Source: Thiorhodococcus drewsii AZ1 (GTDB taxonomy: Bacteria; Pseudomonadota; Gammaproteobacteria; Chromatiales; Chromatiaceae). Taken from it: a stretch of DNA of 45,219 nucleotides. The position numbers and the translations under genes are program-made. The stretch covers positions 1-45,219 of the forward strand of contig NZ_AFWT01000037.1 of the NCBI RefSeq assembly GCF_000224065.1. Direction: 5' to 3'. Of this stretch, positions 28,701 to 36,558 are shown piece after piece. The first letter of the stretch is position 1, and each line of letters begins with the position of its first letter. A model generated the notes under the pieces. It was not told the origin of the DNA. It searched no databases and worked only from the letters and a program-made list of their open reading frames with translations.

Positions 28701-30971
28701 TTGCTGTTCGGCCGAGAGCCCGAGTGGGGCGATGCGCTTGCGTGCCTCGTCAAGGTCCTTGACGGCGGGTCGGCCCTGGAAGATGCGGGTGCGGTTCTCG
28801 TTGCGCTCGACGAATCCGGCGCGCTCCAGCCAGGCGACCGCGATTTTGACGCGGGTGTCGGCGTTGGTGTCGTCGGCCTCGAACCCGACCCGAAGCTCAC
28901 CGTCGCGCAAGAGTTCGCCGCTGGTGACCACGATCTGGTCGTCCTTGTCGCGTCGTGCGCGGCGCAGCCCGCGCAGAATCTCGGCGATGTCGGCACGGGT
29001 CAGCTCGGAGCGCGATTCCATACCGAACTGTTCCTCGATGTCCTGCTCGTCGTAGAGCAGGATGCAGCGCGCGGGCTGGCGGTCGCGGCCTGCGCGTCCG
29101 GCCTCCTGGACATAGTTCTCCAGCGAGCCCGGTATGTCGACATGCACCACCAGGCGGACGTTGTCCTTATCGACCCCCATGCCGAAGGCGTTGGTGGCGC
29201 AGATCACCTGTAGCTCGCCGGCGACGAAGGCGTCTTGAATGCGGCGCTTCTCGGGTGCCTGTAGCCCGGCATGGAAGCCCTCGGCGCGCCAGCCCTGGGC
29301 CTTGAGGTAGGTGGCCAGATCCTCGACCCGGCGTCGGCGCGCCGCATAGACCACGGCTGCGCCGTCCGCGTCGAGATGCGCTTCCAGCACGGATTGAAGC
29401 CGTGCCTCCTTCTCCTGACGACGGGTCAGCAACACCTCGAAGTCGAGGTTGGGGCGTTCCTCCCAGCCCTGGAAGAGGTGCAGCTCGACCCCGAGCTCCT
29501 TGTGAAAGTGTTCACGTATCTCCTGGATCACTTCGGTCTTGGCGGTGGCGGTGAAGCAGGCGATCGGTGGCACGGGTACGCCCTGGCGCTTGGCCAGCTC
29601 GCGGATGAAACGGGCGGCATAGAGATAGTCGGGACGGAAGTCGTGGCCCCATTTTGAGAAACAATGCGCCTCGTCGAACACCCAGGCACCGATCTCGCGG
29701 CTCTCCAGCACCTGACGGAATGAGGCGTTGCGCAGTTGCTCGGGTGAGACATAGAGGATGGCGATGTCGCCGAGACGCACCCGCTCCAGCACGTCGCCAC
29801 GCTCGGGCGGGGTCAGCATGCCGTAGATGGCCGCTGCGCCCGTGGTGCCGGTCTTGGCGGCGAGATTGTCGACCTGGTCCTTCATGAGCGCCTGGAGCGG
29901 CGAAATCACCAGGGTCAGGACCCCGCGTCGCTGATGGCGCACCAAGGCCGGCACCTGGAAACAGAGTGATTTTCCGCCCCCGGTCGGCAGGATGGCGAGC
30001 TGCGAGCCATCGCCCATGCCGTGGGCGACGATGGCCTCCTGGAGCGAGTTGCCGTCCTCGGTCGCGGGCTGCTCTCTGAAGTGCTCGAAGCCGAAGAAGC
30101 GACGGAGCTGGGTGCGCGGGTCGTGGATCTCGCGGCACCAGGCACAGTCGGGCGAGGCGCAGGGGACGTCGCGTAGTGCATGCAGCAGCTCGACCGTCGC
30201 GGGGAAGCGATGGCGGACCCAGGGCGGCAGGACCGAGCGGGCGCTCGCGACCTGAAGCCAGGCGGTGGCGTAGGCGACCACCGGTCGCAGTTGTGGATCG
30301 GTGAAATATCTCAGGGCCAAGGAACGGGCGACGCTGCTGCAGGTCCGATTCGCCCAGCGTTCTTGCACCCGATCGAGCGCCTTGGGGACGTCGGGCAATT
30401 CGGCGCCGAGCGCGCCCAGGATGATCGAGATGCCGCTGCCGCCGCGCGGTGCCGATTCCAGGTCGAGCGCGCCGCGAAAACAGAATCGATAGAGTCCGAG
30501 CAGATCGGCGTCGGCCGCCGAGCGTCGGGCCAGCTCCTCCCATTGTTCGGCGAAGATCTGGGCCGCGAGGTGGCAGTCGGCCAGCGGGTCTGACACCGTT
30601 GCTCGCACCAGCTTGTAGTCTTTCACCAGACGGTGATAGGGGTTCTCGGGAAAGACCAGAGGTGACAGAAAGAGCGTGTCGACGACCGGGCGGTCGAGCA
30701 GCTTGAGTGCGGGCGCGAGCGCGCGCAGTCGGTGGAGATCGTGTCCAAGCAGGTTGTGGCCGAGCGCCAGCTCGGCATCGGCGGCAAAGGCGTCCAGTTC
30801 CTGCAGGGCGCGATGCGGATCCGTTCCGACCTGGCGGTAGAAGGTGCGATCAGCCTGGACGGCCCCGATCTTGTGAATCTCGCCGTTCGGTCCCGTTTCC
30901 AGGTCGAGCAGCAGACAGCGATTGAGCAGATCCTTGAAACGCGCATCCATTCCAGTGATTATCCATCGCAT
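25755..30971 (-). CDS. three-enzyme fusion: DEDD exonuclease - RecQ helicase - UvrD/Rep helicase
   Basis: The protein has 1738 residues. Residues 15-170 look like a DnaQ-type 3'-5' exonuclease (D-L-E-T-G, L-G-H-N-L-L-G-H-D-L, then D-P-L-A-D-C-H-L-A). A Cys cluster (C-A-S-P-D-C-A-W-C) follows near 285. RecQ motor: P-T-G-G-G-K-S near 330, D-E-A-H near 432, and V-Q-E-A-G-R-A-G-R-D; the four-Cys zinc site of classical RecQ is not evident. UvrD/Rep motor: G-P-G-S-G-K-T near 1137, V-D-E-Y-Q-D near 1261, G-D-D-D-Q-N-I-Y-A-F-R-G, L-H-A-A-K-G-L-E-F and G-M-T-R-A near 1580. It should unwind 3'-5' and digest DNA in repair or defence. ATG 30950 is an alternative start. It is divergent from the ZIP gene, with about 39 bp between. 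Confidence 0.92.
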   Translation of the reverse strand: MRWIITGMDARFKDLLNRCLLLDLETGPNGEIHKIGAVQADRTFYRQVGTDPHRALQELDAFAADAELALGHNLLGHDLHRLRALAPALKLLDRPVVDTLFLSPLVFPENPYHRLVKDYKLVRATVSDPLADCHLAAQIFAEQWEELARRSAADADLLGLYRFCFRGALDLESAPRGGSGISIILGALGAELPDVPKALDRVQERWANRTCSSVARSLALRYFTDPQLRPVVAYATAWLQVASARSVLPPWVRHRFPATVELLHALRDVPCASPDCAWCREIHDPRTQLRRFFGFEHFREQPATEDGNSLQEAIVAHGMGDGSQLAILPTGGGKSLCFQVPALVRHQRRGVLTLVISPLQALMKDQVDNLAAKTGTTGAAAIYGMLTPPERGDVLERVRLGDIAILYVSPEQLRNASFRQVLESREIGAWVFDEAHCFSKWGHDFRPDYLYAARFIRELAKRQGVPVPPIACFTATAKTEVIQEIREHFHKELGVELHLFQGWEERPNLDFEVLLTRRQEKEARLQSVLEAHLDADGAAVVYAARRRRVEDLATYLKAQGWRAEGFHAGLQAPEKRRIQDAFVAGELQVICATNAFGMGVDKDNVRLVVHVDIPGSLENYVQEAGRAGRDRQPARCILLYDEQDIEEQFGMESRSELTRADIAEILRGLRRARRDKDDQIVVTSGELLRDGELRVGFEADDTNADTRVKIAVAWLERAGFVERNENRTRIFQGRPAVKDLDEARKRIAPLGLSAEQQRRWLAVLEALMNCDPDEGLTADELALLAVFRPPTGDPPPWDKGETAGQRVMRTLHDMASAGLLHQGPQLSAFLRYKVAQASMPTLERVCAIEHAMLAALREEAPDADDRNWYPLSLRQLNQRLRDQGVESNPETLRNLLAGLARDGRGLAGSHSSLEFRQQDRDHYRARLHRSWAKLDETAQRRQAVATVVLQTLLDKVPTDASPSAELLVSFGTDELTDALKRDLSMTGAVNDPLAAIERGLLFLHEHRAIVLQQGIAVFRQAMSIRILPESKGRPYSKGNYAPLATHYSERVFQIHVMDRYARLGLKKIHQAIAFVSAYFTLDKETFVQRYFPDQREVLERATTAESFRRIVDSLDNPNQIEIVAAPDEGNRLVLAGPGSGKTRVIVHRCAYLLRVRRVDPRAILILCYNRSAALELRRRLAALAGEDARGVTIQTYHGFAMRLTGASFATREQGNGQQMDFGQVIDEAIALLEGHADLPGIEPDGLRERLLAGYRHILVDEYQDIDAAQYRMVAAIAGRSQDTRTDSARRSDPEHARLTLLAVGDDDQNIYAFRGTDVAFIRRFQEDYDAQIHHLVENYRSTHHIVAAANALIAHNRDRMKTDQAIRIDRQRTHDPAGGRWETLDPHGRGRVEVLELEDAASQAGALVERIQHLRALDDADWSDFAVLAFRHETLHPVRALCEEAGIPIAWRQELPPLHRIREIAAFLDRLKKQARARLTIDTLEDWLRDGATPWHGLLRGLIADWRLESGGIPMPGAQIAEFIYETLAEQRRERSLGSGVMLSTLHAAKGLEFPHVLIADGNWSGHAIGEAERRLFYVGMTRAGATLTLGRIPSGDNPDPSLFAGDWLIRTQVAIERPLESTIRRRYRLLSPADIDIGYAGRHPENAPVHAQLTALASGDWLQPYAEHPYMMLHDRHGKPVARLSKQASAEWLPRTEEIKEVRVLALLQRRTDDGKREYRDACRCQSWEYPLIELVW

Positions 30972-31010
30972 TTGGCCGCTGGGTCATTACGCGAATCAGG
31001 TCATTGAGTC

Positions 31011-31943
31011 ATGGAAAACGTGCAGCAGTTCACGACATCGACATTGCGTACCGCCTGGGCGGCCCAGGCGCGCATGCATCCCCTGACCAGCATCGGCTTG
31101 GGCGTCGCCGTGCTGGTCGTCGTGGCGATGCTGCTCTTGAGTGTCTGGCAGGTTCTCATGGGCCAGGCGGATGTCGCGTTGCGTCTGGCCATGTTTGGCG
31201 GTTTCGCGGCGTTCGCGACGACGGCGCTGGGGGCTGTACCCGCCGTCGGTCTGCACGGACTGAACCAGCGTCTGGAGGACAGCATGCTCGGCATGGCCGC
31301 CGGCATGATGCTGGCCGCCAGTTCCTTCTCGCTCATCTTGCCCGGCCTCGAATCGGGGACGACGCTGACCGGCAGCGATGCACTGGGGGCCGCGACCGTG
31401 GTGCTTGGCATGACGCTTGGTGTGCTGCTGATGCTCGGGCTGGATCGATTCACCCCGCACGCGCATGTCCAGACCGGCCCCTGCGGTCCGGCCAGCGATC
31501 GGGTGGGGCGGCTGTGGCTGTTCGTCTTCGCCATCGCGCTTCACAACCTGCCCGAGGGTATGGCCATCGGTGTGTCCTTCTCGCAGGGCGACATGGCCGT
31601 GGGGCTACCGCTCACCACCGCGATCGCCCTGCAGGACATGCCCGAGGGGCTGGCCGTCGCCATGGCGTTGCGCGCCATCGGTCTGTCGCCCTGGCGCGCG
31701 GTGCTGCTCGCCGCCGCGACCGGTCTGATGGAGCCGCTCGGTGCGTTGCTTGGTGTGGGGCTGACCAGCGGGTTGGCGCTGGCCTACCCTGTCGGATTGG
31801 GACTTGCCGCCGGAGCCATGATCTTCGTCGTCTCGCATGAGGTGATCCCTGAGACCCATCGCAATGGCCACCAGACCCCGGCCACGCTCGGGCTTATGGT
31901 CGGGTTTGCCTTGATGATGGTGCTGGATACGGCCCTGGGGTGA
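31011..31943 (+). CDS. ZIP-family divalent metal transporter
   Basis: The protein has 310 residues with about eight membrane helices. The two metal-site helices are clear: H-N-L-P-E-G-M-A-I-G-V (about 180) and Q-D-M-P-E-G-L-A-V-A-M (about 210). In the second, Gln replaces the His of the usual H-x-x-P-E-G, as in the ZupT/GufA branch. A loop with H-A-H lies before the fourth helix. It probably imports Zn2+ or a related divalent ion across the inner membrane. It is monocistronic and divergent from the helicase gene, sharing a very short promoter region. Confidence 0.9.
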   Translation: MENVQQFTTSTLRTAWAAQARMHPLTSIGLGVAVLVVVAMLLLSVWQVLMGQADVALRLAMFGGFAAFATTALGAVPAVGLHGLNQRLEDSMLGMAAGMMLAASSFSLILPGLESGTTLTGSDALGAATVVLGMTLGVLLMLGLDRFTPHAHVQTGPCGPASDRVGRLWLFVFAIALHNLPEGMAIGVSFSQGDMAVGLPLTTAIALQDMPEGLAVAMALRAIGLSPWRAVLLAAATGLMEPLGALLGVGLTSGLALAYPVGLGLAAGAMIFVVSHEVIPETHRNGHQTPATLGLMVGFALMMVLDTALG

Positions 31944-32035
31944 GTCGTCAACCGATGGTGTCGGGTCCGGTCGTGCAGGCACTCGTCGCCCTGCAGTATT
32001 GCTGGTCGGGACCATGCCTGGATGACGGCGAATGC

Positions 32036-32097
32036 GGGGTTCATCTTTCGTTCAGCGTTGAACGCCTATCCTTGACGCCACTACGAAGATGAACCCC
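32036..32097. repeat. nested inverted repeats upstream of the small secreted protein gene
   Basis: GGGGTTCATCTTTCGT (32036-32051) and ACGAAGATGAACCCC (32083-32097) are reverse complements except for one extra T, with a 31-base spacer. A second palindrome, CGTTCA-GCGT-TGAACG (32049-32064), overlaps the end of the left arm, so the two hairpins exclude each other as RNA. The structure ends 16 bases before ATG 32114, too close for a simple ZIP-gene terminator, and there is no T-tract. It could be an operator pair, an RNA switch or the scar of a small mobile repeat. Confidence 0.75.
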
Positions 32098-32113
32098 ATC
32101 GGGAGTTGCCGAC

Positions 32114-32503
32114 ATGCATATTTTGACCAGAAGTCTCTTGATCGTGACCCTTGGCGCGGCCATTGCCGCCCCGGCGCAGGCGCGTCCGCACAGAGGGGGC
32201 GTTTACGATCGCATGGATCATCAGGTGCGTATCATGGAGCGCGGTATCGAATCGGGCGCCTTGACCAAGCGGGAGGTGAAAATCCTGCGTCGGGAGCAAT
32301 ACAAGATTCGCGACTTGGCCAAGGATCTGCGGGCCGAGGGCTATTCTTCGCACAAACGTCGACGCATTTTGGATCGGCGTCTGGACCGGGCCGAGGATCA
32401 TATCCGCGCTTTCATGCACAACGACGCGCGCCGTTACCGCCAGGATCGGCGTCATGGCCCGTCGTCGCGCCAACGGGACAATGATGGGCACCGTTACTGG
32501 TGA
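32114..32503 (+). CDS. small secreted basic protein, unknown function
   Basis: The protein has 129 residues, with GGGAG upstream of ATG 32114. A classic signal peptide (L-L-I-V-T-L-G-A-A-I-A-A-P-A-Q-A) should be cleaved after A-Q-A, leaving a mature protein of about 105 residues. That part is rich in Arg, Lys, Asp and His and largely helical (A-L-T-K-R-E-V-K-I-L-R-R-E-Q, then I-L-D-R-R-L-D-R-A-E-D-H-I), with an unstructured tail R-Q-R-D-N-D-G-H-R-Y-W. No family is recognised with certainty. The charged helical make-up recalls periplasmic stress proteins of the Spy/CpxP kind, without their L-T-x-x-Q motif. An extensive inverted repeat lies just upstream. Confidence 0.72.
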   Translation: MHILTRSLLIVTLGAAIAAPAQARPHRGGVYDRMDHQVRIMERGIESGALTKREVKILRREQYKIRDLAKDLRAEGYSSHKRRRILDRRLDRAEDHIRAFMHNDARRYRQDRRHGPSSRQRDNDGHRYW

Positions 32504-32516
32504 TCTCGGATCGCCG

Positions 32517-32542
32517 GCCGGACCGCGAGAGTTCGGTCCGGC
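32517..32542. terminator. GC-rich hairpin between convergent genes
   Basis: GCCGGACCG (32517-32525) and CGGTCCGGC (32534-32542) form a perfect 9-bp stem with an 8-base loop, 14 bases after the stop of the secreted-protein gene and 36 bases after the stop of the convergent DUF1134 gene. There is no T-tract, so it is terminator-like only. Confidence 0.55.
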
Positions 32543-32578
32543 TCGGGGATGGACGGATCCATCGAGAGAGCGGAGGGG

Positions 32579-33127
32579 TCAGAATGGGTTGTAATGGGCG
32601 TGTTCGGTGAAGTCCATGTAGCCGGCGCTCACGCCTTGACGCCAACCGGCACCGAAACGAATGGGGGCGATGACGATGTCGCCCGATTGCAGATAGTTCA
32701 CCCCGACCCCGCCGATCAGGTAGAGACTGCCCTCGACGCCGGGAAAGCGTTGGAACAGCTGTTGCTCGCTGGGTAGGTGATAGATGAGCACAAAGACCTT
32801 GGAGACGTTCAATCCCAGGTCCAGCCCGATCGAGGGTCCCTGCCAGAACACCTGGCGCTGGCCGCCATTCTTCATGTTGAGGACGCCCTTGCCATAGCGG
32901 ACGCCGACGGCGAGCGCTGCTCCGATCTCGTCTCCGGCGATGAAGGCGTTGGGTTCGCCCTGCTCCTCGAAGACCTTCTGGACGACCTTGCCGAGATTCT
33001 CCGCGCCCTGGCCGAAGAAGACTTCCAGTTGGGCGAGGATCTCATCGCGCTTATAGGTATCCTCTGCACTGCACGGCTGGACGGCCCAGAACAGGAGCGT
33101 CAATAGGACGGCGAGATATCTGGTCAT
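32579..33127 (-). CDS. DUF1134 (EipA-type) envelope protein
   Basis: The protein has 182 residues from ATG 33127, followed by a signal peptide (Y-L-A-V-L-L-T-L-L-F-W-A-V-Q-P-C-S-A). Family motifs are Y-K-R-D-E-I at the mature start, G-V-R-Y-G-K-G-V-L, V-F-W-Q-G-P-S-I-G-L-D-L-G and I-A-P-I-R-F-G-A-G-W-R-Q-G-V-S-A-G-Y-M. DUF1134 includes Brucella EipA, a periplasmic beta-barrel protein needed for envelope integrity. It lies 34 bp after the 58-aa membrane protein on the same strand, and the two may be cotranscribed. Confidence 0.87.
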   Translation of the reverse strand: MTRYLAVLLTLLFWAVQPCSAEDTYKRDEILAQLEVFFGQGAENLGKVVQKVFEEQGEPNAFIAGDEIGAALAVGVRYGKGVLNMKNGGQRQVFWQGPSIGLDLGLNVSKVFVLIYHLPSEQQLFQRFPGVEGSLYLIGGVGVNYLQSGDIVIAPIRFGAGWRQGVSAGYMDFTEHAHYNPF

Positions 33128-33161
33128 GCGCGGCTCTCCGCTGTCTGTACGGTCCAGGAAA

Positions 33162-33338
33162 TCATGTGGTTTTCGTGTCTTCGTGCTCTTTGTCTTCTGG
33201 TGTGCGCGTTCGTTCCTGTTCCACCGTCCTCTCGCGGTTGCGCGCCCGGTCGAGCGCCTTACGTTGCTGTAGATAGAAGCCAAGCACCACGGCGACGATC
33301 AGGATGAGCTCAATCGCCTTTCCAGTTCCGGTATCCAT
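33162..33338 (-). CDS. 58-residue single-pass membrane protein
   Basis: From ATG 33338, with CGGAG about eight bases upstream, the frame gives M-D-T-G-T-G-K-A and then one hydrophobic segment (I-E-L-I-L-I-V-A-V-V-L-G-F-Y-L), followed by a highly charged tail (Q-Q-R-K-A-L-D-R-A-R-N-R-E-R) and a TGA at 33162-33164. The positive residues after the helix suggest N-out/C-in topology. The ribosome site, the clean helix and the close downstream DUF1134 gene support a real small gene. The function is unknown; it may be a partner or regulator of an envelope complex. Confidence 0.68.
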   Translation of the reverse strand: MDTGTGKAIELILIVAVVLGFYLQQRKALDRARNRERTVEQERTRTPEDKEHEDTKTT

Positions 33339-33402
33339 GTCGTTTCTCCGGTGAGCGGGTGATGGGGTGAGTCCGGAATGCGGCTCCCAAGGGCTTCCAG
33401 GT

Positions 33403-36400
33403 TTAGACGAGCGCCTCGGTCTCGTCGATCCGTATCCGCCCGGCTCGCAGCAGCGGCTCGATCTCTTCGGGGGTCAGCGGCCAGGCGAAGAGATAGCCCT
33501 GGGCGACATTGCAGCCGTGATCGATGAGAAAACGACGTTGGGCTTGCGTTTCAACACCCTCGGCGATGATGTGGATGCCGAGATTCGATCCCAACCCGAT
33601 GATCGCCTTGACGATGGCGGCACCCTGACTATGCCCGTTGAGTTTGCCATCGATTTCGGTGAGGAAGGAGCGGTCGATCTTGATCGCCTGCATCGGCAGT
33701 CGGTTCAGATAGTTCAGCGAGGCGTAGCCGGTCCCGAAATCGTCGATCGAGAGCGTGAAACCGCAGGACCGCAGCTGGGACAGTATGGTGACGGCCTGGT
33801 CGATCGAGCGCATGGCGGCACTCTCGGTGATCTCGAATTCCAGTTGTGCCGGGTCGACCTGGCTGGCGGCCATAATGTCTTGGATACGGTGGGTCAGATC
33901 TTCCTGGTAGAGCTCGTTCGCCGACAGGTTGACTGCGATGGGTACGATGGGGACGCCCTCGGCTTTCCAGCGCTGAATTTGCTGGCAGGCCTCGCGCAGA
34001 ACGAGTGGGCCGAGATCGAGGATGAGTCCGGTCGACTCGGCGATCGGAATGAACTGTGAGGGTGAGACCAATCCGCGCTCGGGATGGCGCCAGCGCGCTA
34101 GCGCTTCCATGCTGAGGATCTTGCCGGTGGTGATGTCGACTCTGGGTTGGTACTGGAGCACCAATTCGCCGCGTTCGAGTCCGATCCGTAGGGCCTGTTC
34201 CAAATGGAACTGCTCCAGGAGGCGCCGGTTCAGCACTGGGGTGAAGAAGCGGTAGAGTCTGCGTCCCTCGCCCTTGGCGATGTGCAGCGCGGCATCTGCG
34301 TGACCGATGAGCGCGTCCGTGGTTTGGGCGTCCTCGGGATAGAGCGAGATCCCGGTGCATGCCGTGATGCGCACGGTGTTGGCGCCCAGTTTGATCGGCT
34401 CGTCGAGGAGGGCGTTGACCTGTTCGGCCAGTCTGACCGAATCCTGAACCTGGCCTAGATGCCCCGCCAGCAGGAAGAAGTTGTCACCCCCGAAGCGGGC
34501 CAGCGTGTCGTCCTCGCCGAGCAGTGTCTGGAGGCGTCGGGCCACCTCGCGCAGCAGACCGTCGCCCGAGGCGTGGCCGAGCGTGTCGTTGATGAACTTG
34601 AGTTTGTCGAGGTCGATCGAGAGCAGGGCGAGCCCGTGACCGTTGCGTCGTCCGGCGGCCAGGGCGCGGTCGATCCGCTCGCGCATCAGGGTGCGGTTGG
34701 GCAGACCGGTCAGCGGGTCGTAATGGATGAGATAGGCGAGCTGTTCCGTAAGCGTTTTCTTGTCGCTGATGTCCTCGGCCAGCTTGACGAAATGCGAGAT
34801 GATCCCGTTGTCGTTGCGCAGCGGGGTGATGAGGGCCTGCTCCCAATAGAGTTCGCCCGATTTTTTGCGGTGCTGGAGTTCGCCCTGCCAGCTATTGCCT
34901 CGCATCAGCCGGAGCCAGATCTTGCGGATGTACTGAGACGGTGTCGTATCGCTCTTGAGTACATTCAGGTGCTGTCCGCAGATCTCCTGATGGCTGTAGC
35001 CGGTGACGTCGCAGAACCGCTGATTGACGTACTCGATGTCTCCGTGTGGGTCGGTGATGAGAACGATGCTGGGACTCTGCTTGACGACCAGCTCCAGGCG
35101 CTCGAGTTCGCACGCACGTGCCTTCTGCTCGGTGATGTCGATCAGCCCGCCGTAGAGTCGGGCGACTCGGGGAGCGATGGATTCTTGAATGCACTCGGTG
35201 GTGCAGCGGACCCAGAGCAGCGATCCGTCCTTGTGGCGAAGGCGTAGCTCGCAGCTCGATGTCTCTCCGGGCGGGAGCGTGGTGATGTGCGCGTCGAATC
35301 GGCCCTGATCCTCGGCAAGGACCAGGAAGCGCCAGCTGCCCCGAGACAGCACCTCGTTGGCGTCGTGTCCGGTGAGGCTCAGGATGGAGTCGGTGATCCA
35401 TTCGATCCGATGGCCTTGCCCCTCCCTATCCAGACAGGAGTAGGCGACATTGCTCATGATCGAGGTCACCTGGCGGTAGCGGGCCTCGCTAGCGCGCAGT
35501 TCCTGTCCGGTCCGTTGGCGTACCAGCAGGTTGGCGATGTTCTCGCCGATCAGGCGTAGCGTTCGGATCTCGTGCGCGTTCCAGGCACGGGGTGAGGTGG
35601 CGGCGTTCAGCACAAGCGCCCCCATGACCTGGCCGTCGCCGATCAGAGGGAGGGAGAGACGCGTTTGAACGCGCTGGTGTCGCGAGTGGCCCTCGGTTTC
35701 GGGTGGGAGCAGCGCGCTGTCTGGGATATGTACATGGTCTGTGCGATCGATGCGCGCCGACCACCAGGGGAATTCGGTGGCGGGGATGCATGCCTGGCCA
35801 TGGCTGCATGGCGTGTCGTCTTCAATCCAGGAATGGGTCGGTTCGAAGACGGAGCCTTGCGCCTGGAGTCTGTAGAGATTGCAGCAGTCGGTCTTGAAGA
35901 AGCGTCCAACCCGTTTGAGTGCTTGGACGATGACCTCATCGAGCTCCGTCTGGCGGCTGTTGACGAAGAGCGACGAGATGTCCGCCAACAGGCGCTGTGT
36001 GTCGAGTTGGGCGATGCGCTCGGTCTGATCGACGATGGTGCAGACGAATTCAGACTCTTTCGATTCCGATCCCGGAAGATGGATCAGCATCAGGTCGGCG
36101 ATCAGCGTGCCCCGGTCCGCGCCGCGTAGCGAGACCTCGGGGCAGATCGCCTTGCCATTGGCCTGGGCCTTGAGCAGGGCTCTCTCCAAAACCGGGACAT
36201 GGTGGTCGGTGGCGAGATGGCTGAAGAGTTGCCGGTTCATGGCCAGAAGAGCGTTCGCGGCCGCGTTGGCGTCCGTGATGTGTCCGCACCAGGAGACGAG
36301 CAGTGCCGGAAGCGGTAGCTCATAGTAGAGACGGACGAAGCGGGCTAGCGCCAATTCGTTCATCTCATGGCTTTCGCGTAGCGCGTCCTGTTGGACTAGG

Positions 36401-36558
36401 AGTTCGGCGTGATAGACATGAAGCTCTTCCAGCAGCGTTTGCAGACTGAGGTCGCCCCGGTCGTAGTCGGCGATGGTATCGTCAAACCGGTGGTCGCGCA
36501 GAATCTGCCGTGCCTGCTCGCGCAGGCTGCTCAATTCCACCCTGTCTTTCTTGTTCAT
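33403..36558 (-). CDS. PAS/GAF-GGDEF-EAL protein: degenerate cyclase, intact c-di-GMP phosphodiesterase
   Basis: The protein has 1051 residues. The order is an N-terminal helical part, a PAS domain (about 70-190), a GAF domain (about 200-345), two further PAS domains (about 350-600; W-I-T-D-S-I-L, then I-E-Y-V-N-Q-R-F-C-D-V-T-G-Y), GGDEF and EAL. The signature is G690-G-D-N-F rather than G-G-D-E-F, and the I-site Arg is replaced by Gly, so cyclase activity is doubtful. The EAL domain is complete: E-A-L, V-N-L-S, F-E-I-T-E, D-D-F-G-T-G, I-K-I-D, A-E-G-V-E-T and Q-G-Y. It should hydrolyse c-di-GMP to pGpG in the cytoplasm under PAS/GAF control; the GGDNF half may be a GTP-sensing module. The gene is monocistronic. 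Confidence 0.92.
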   Translation of the reverse strand: MNKKDRVELSSLREQARQILRDHRFDDTIADYDRGDLSLQTLLEELHVYHAELLVQQDALRESHEMNELALARFVRLYYELPLPALLVSWCGHITDANAAANALLAMNRQLFSHLATDHHVPVLERALLKAQANGKAICPEVSLRGADRGTLIADLMLIHLPGSESKESEFVCTIVDQTERIAQLDTQRLLADISSLFVNSRQTELDEVIVQALKRVGRFFKTDCCNLYRLQAQGSVFEPTHSWIEDDTPCSHGQACIPATEFPWWSARIDRTDHVHIPDSALLPPETEGHSRHQRVQTRLSLPLIGDGQVMGALVLNAATSPRAWNAHEIRTLRLIGENIANLLVRQRTGQELRASEARYRQVTSIMSNVAYSCLDREGQGHRIEWITDSILSLTGHDANEVLSRGSWRFLVLAEDQGRFDAHITTLPPGETSSCELRLRHKDGSLLWVRCTTECIQESIAPRVARLYGGLIDITEQKARACELERLELVVKQSPSIVLITDPHGDIEYVNQRFCDVTGYSHQEICGQHLNVLKSDTTPSQYIRKIWLRLMRGNSWQGELQHRKKSGELYWEQALITPLRNDNGIISHFVKLAEDISDKKTLTEQLAYLIHYDPLTGLPNRTLMRERIDRALAAGRRNGHGLALLSIDLDKLKFINDTLGHASGDGLLREVARRLQTLLGEDDTLARFGGDNFFLLAGHLGQVQDSVRLAEQVNALLDEPIKLGANTVRITACTGISLYPEDAQTTDALIGHADAALHIAKGEGRRLYRFFTPVLNRRLLEQFHLEQALRIGLERGELVLQYQPRVDITTGKILSMEALARWRHPERGLVSPSQFIPIAESTGLILDLGPLVLREACQQIQRWKAEGVPIVPIAVNLSANELYQEDLTHRIQDIMAASQVDPAQLEFEITESAAMRSIDQAVTILSQLRSCGFTLSIDDFGTGYASLNYLNRLPMQAIKIDRSFLTEIDGKLNGHSQGAAIVKAIIGLGSNLGIHIIAEGVETQAQRRFLIDHGCNVAQGYLFAWPLTPEEIEPLLRAGRIRIDETEALV

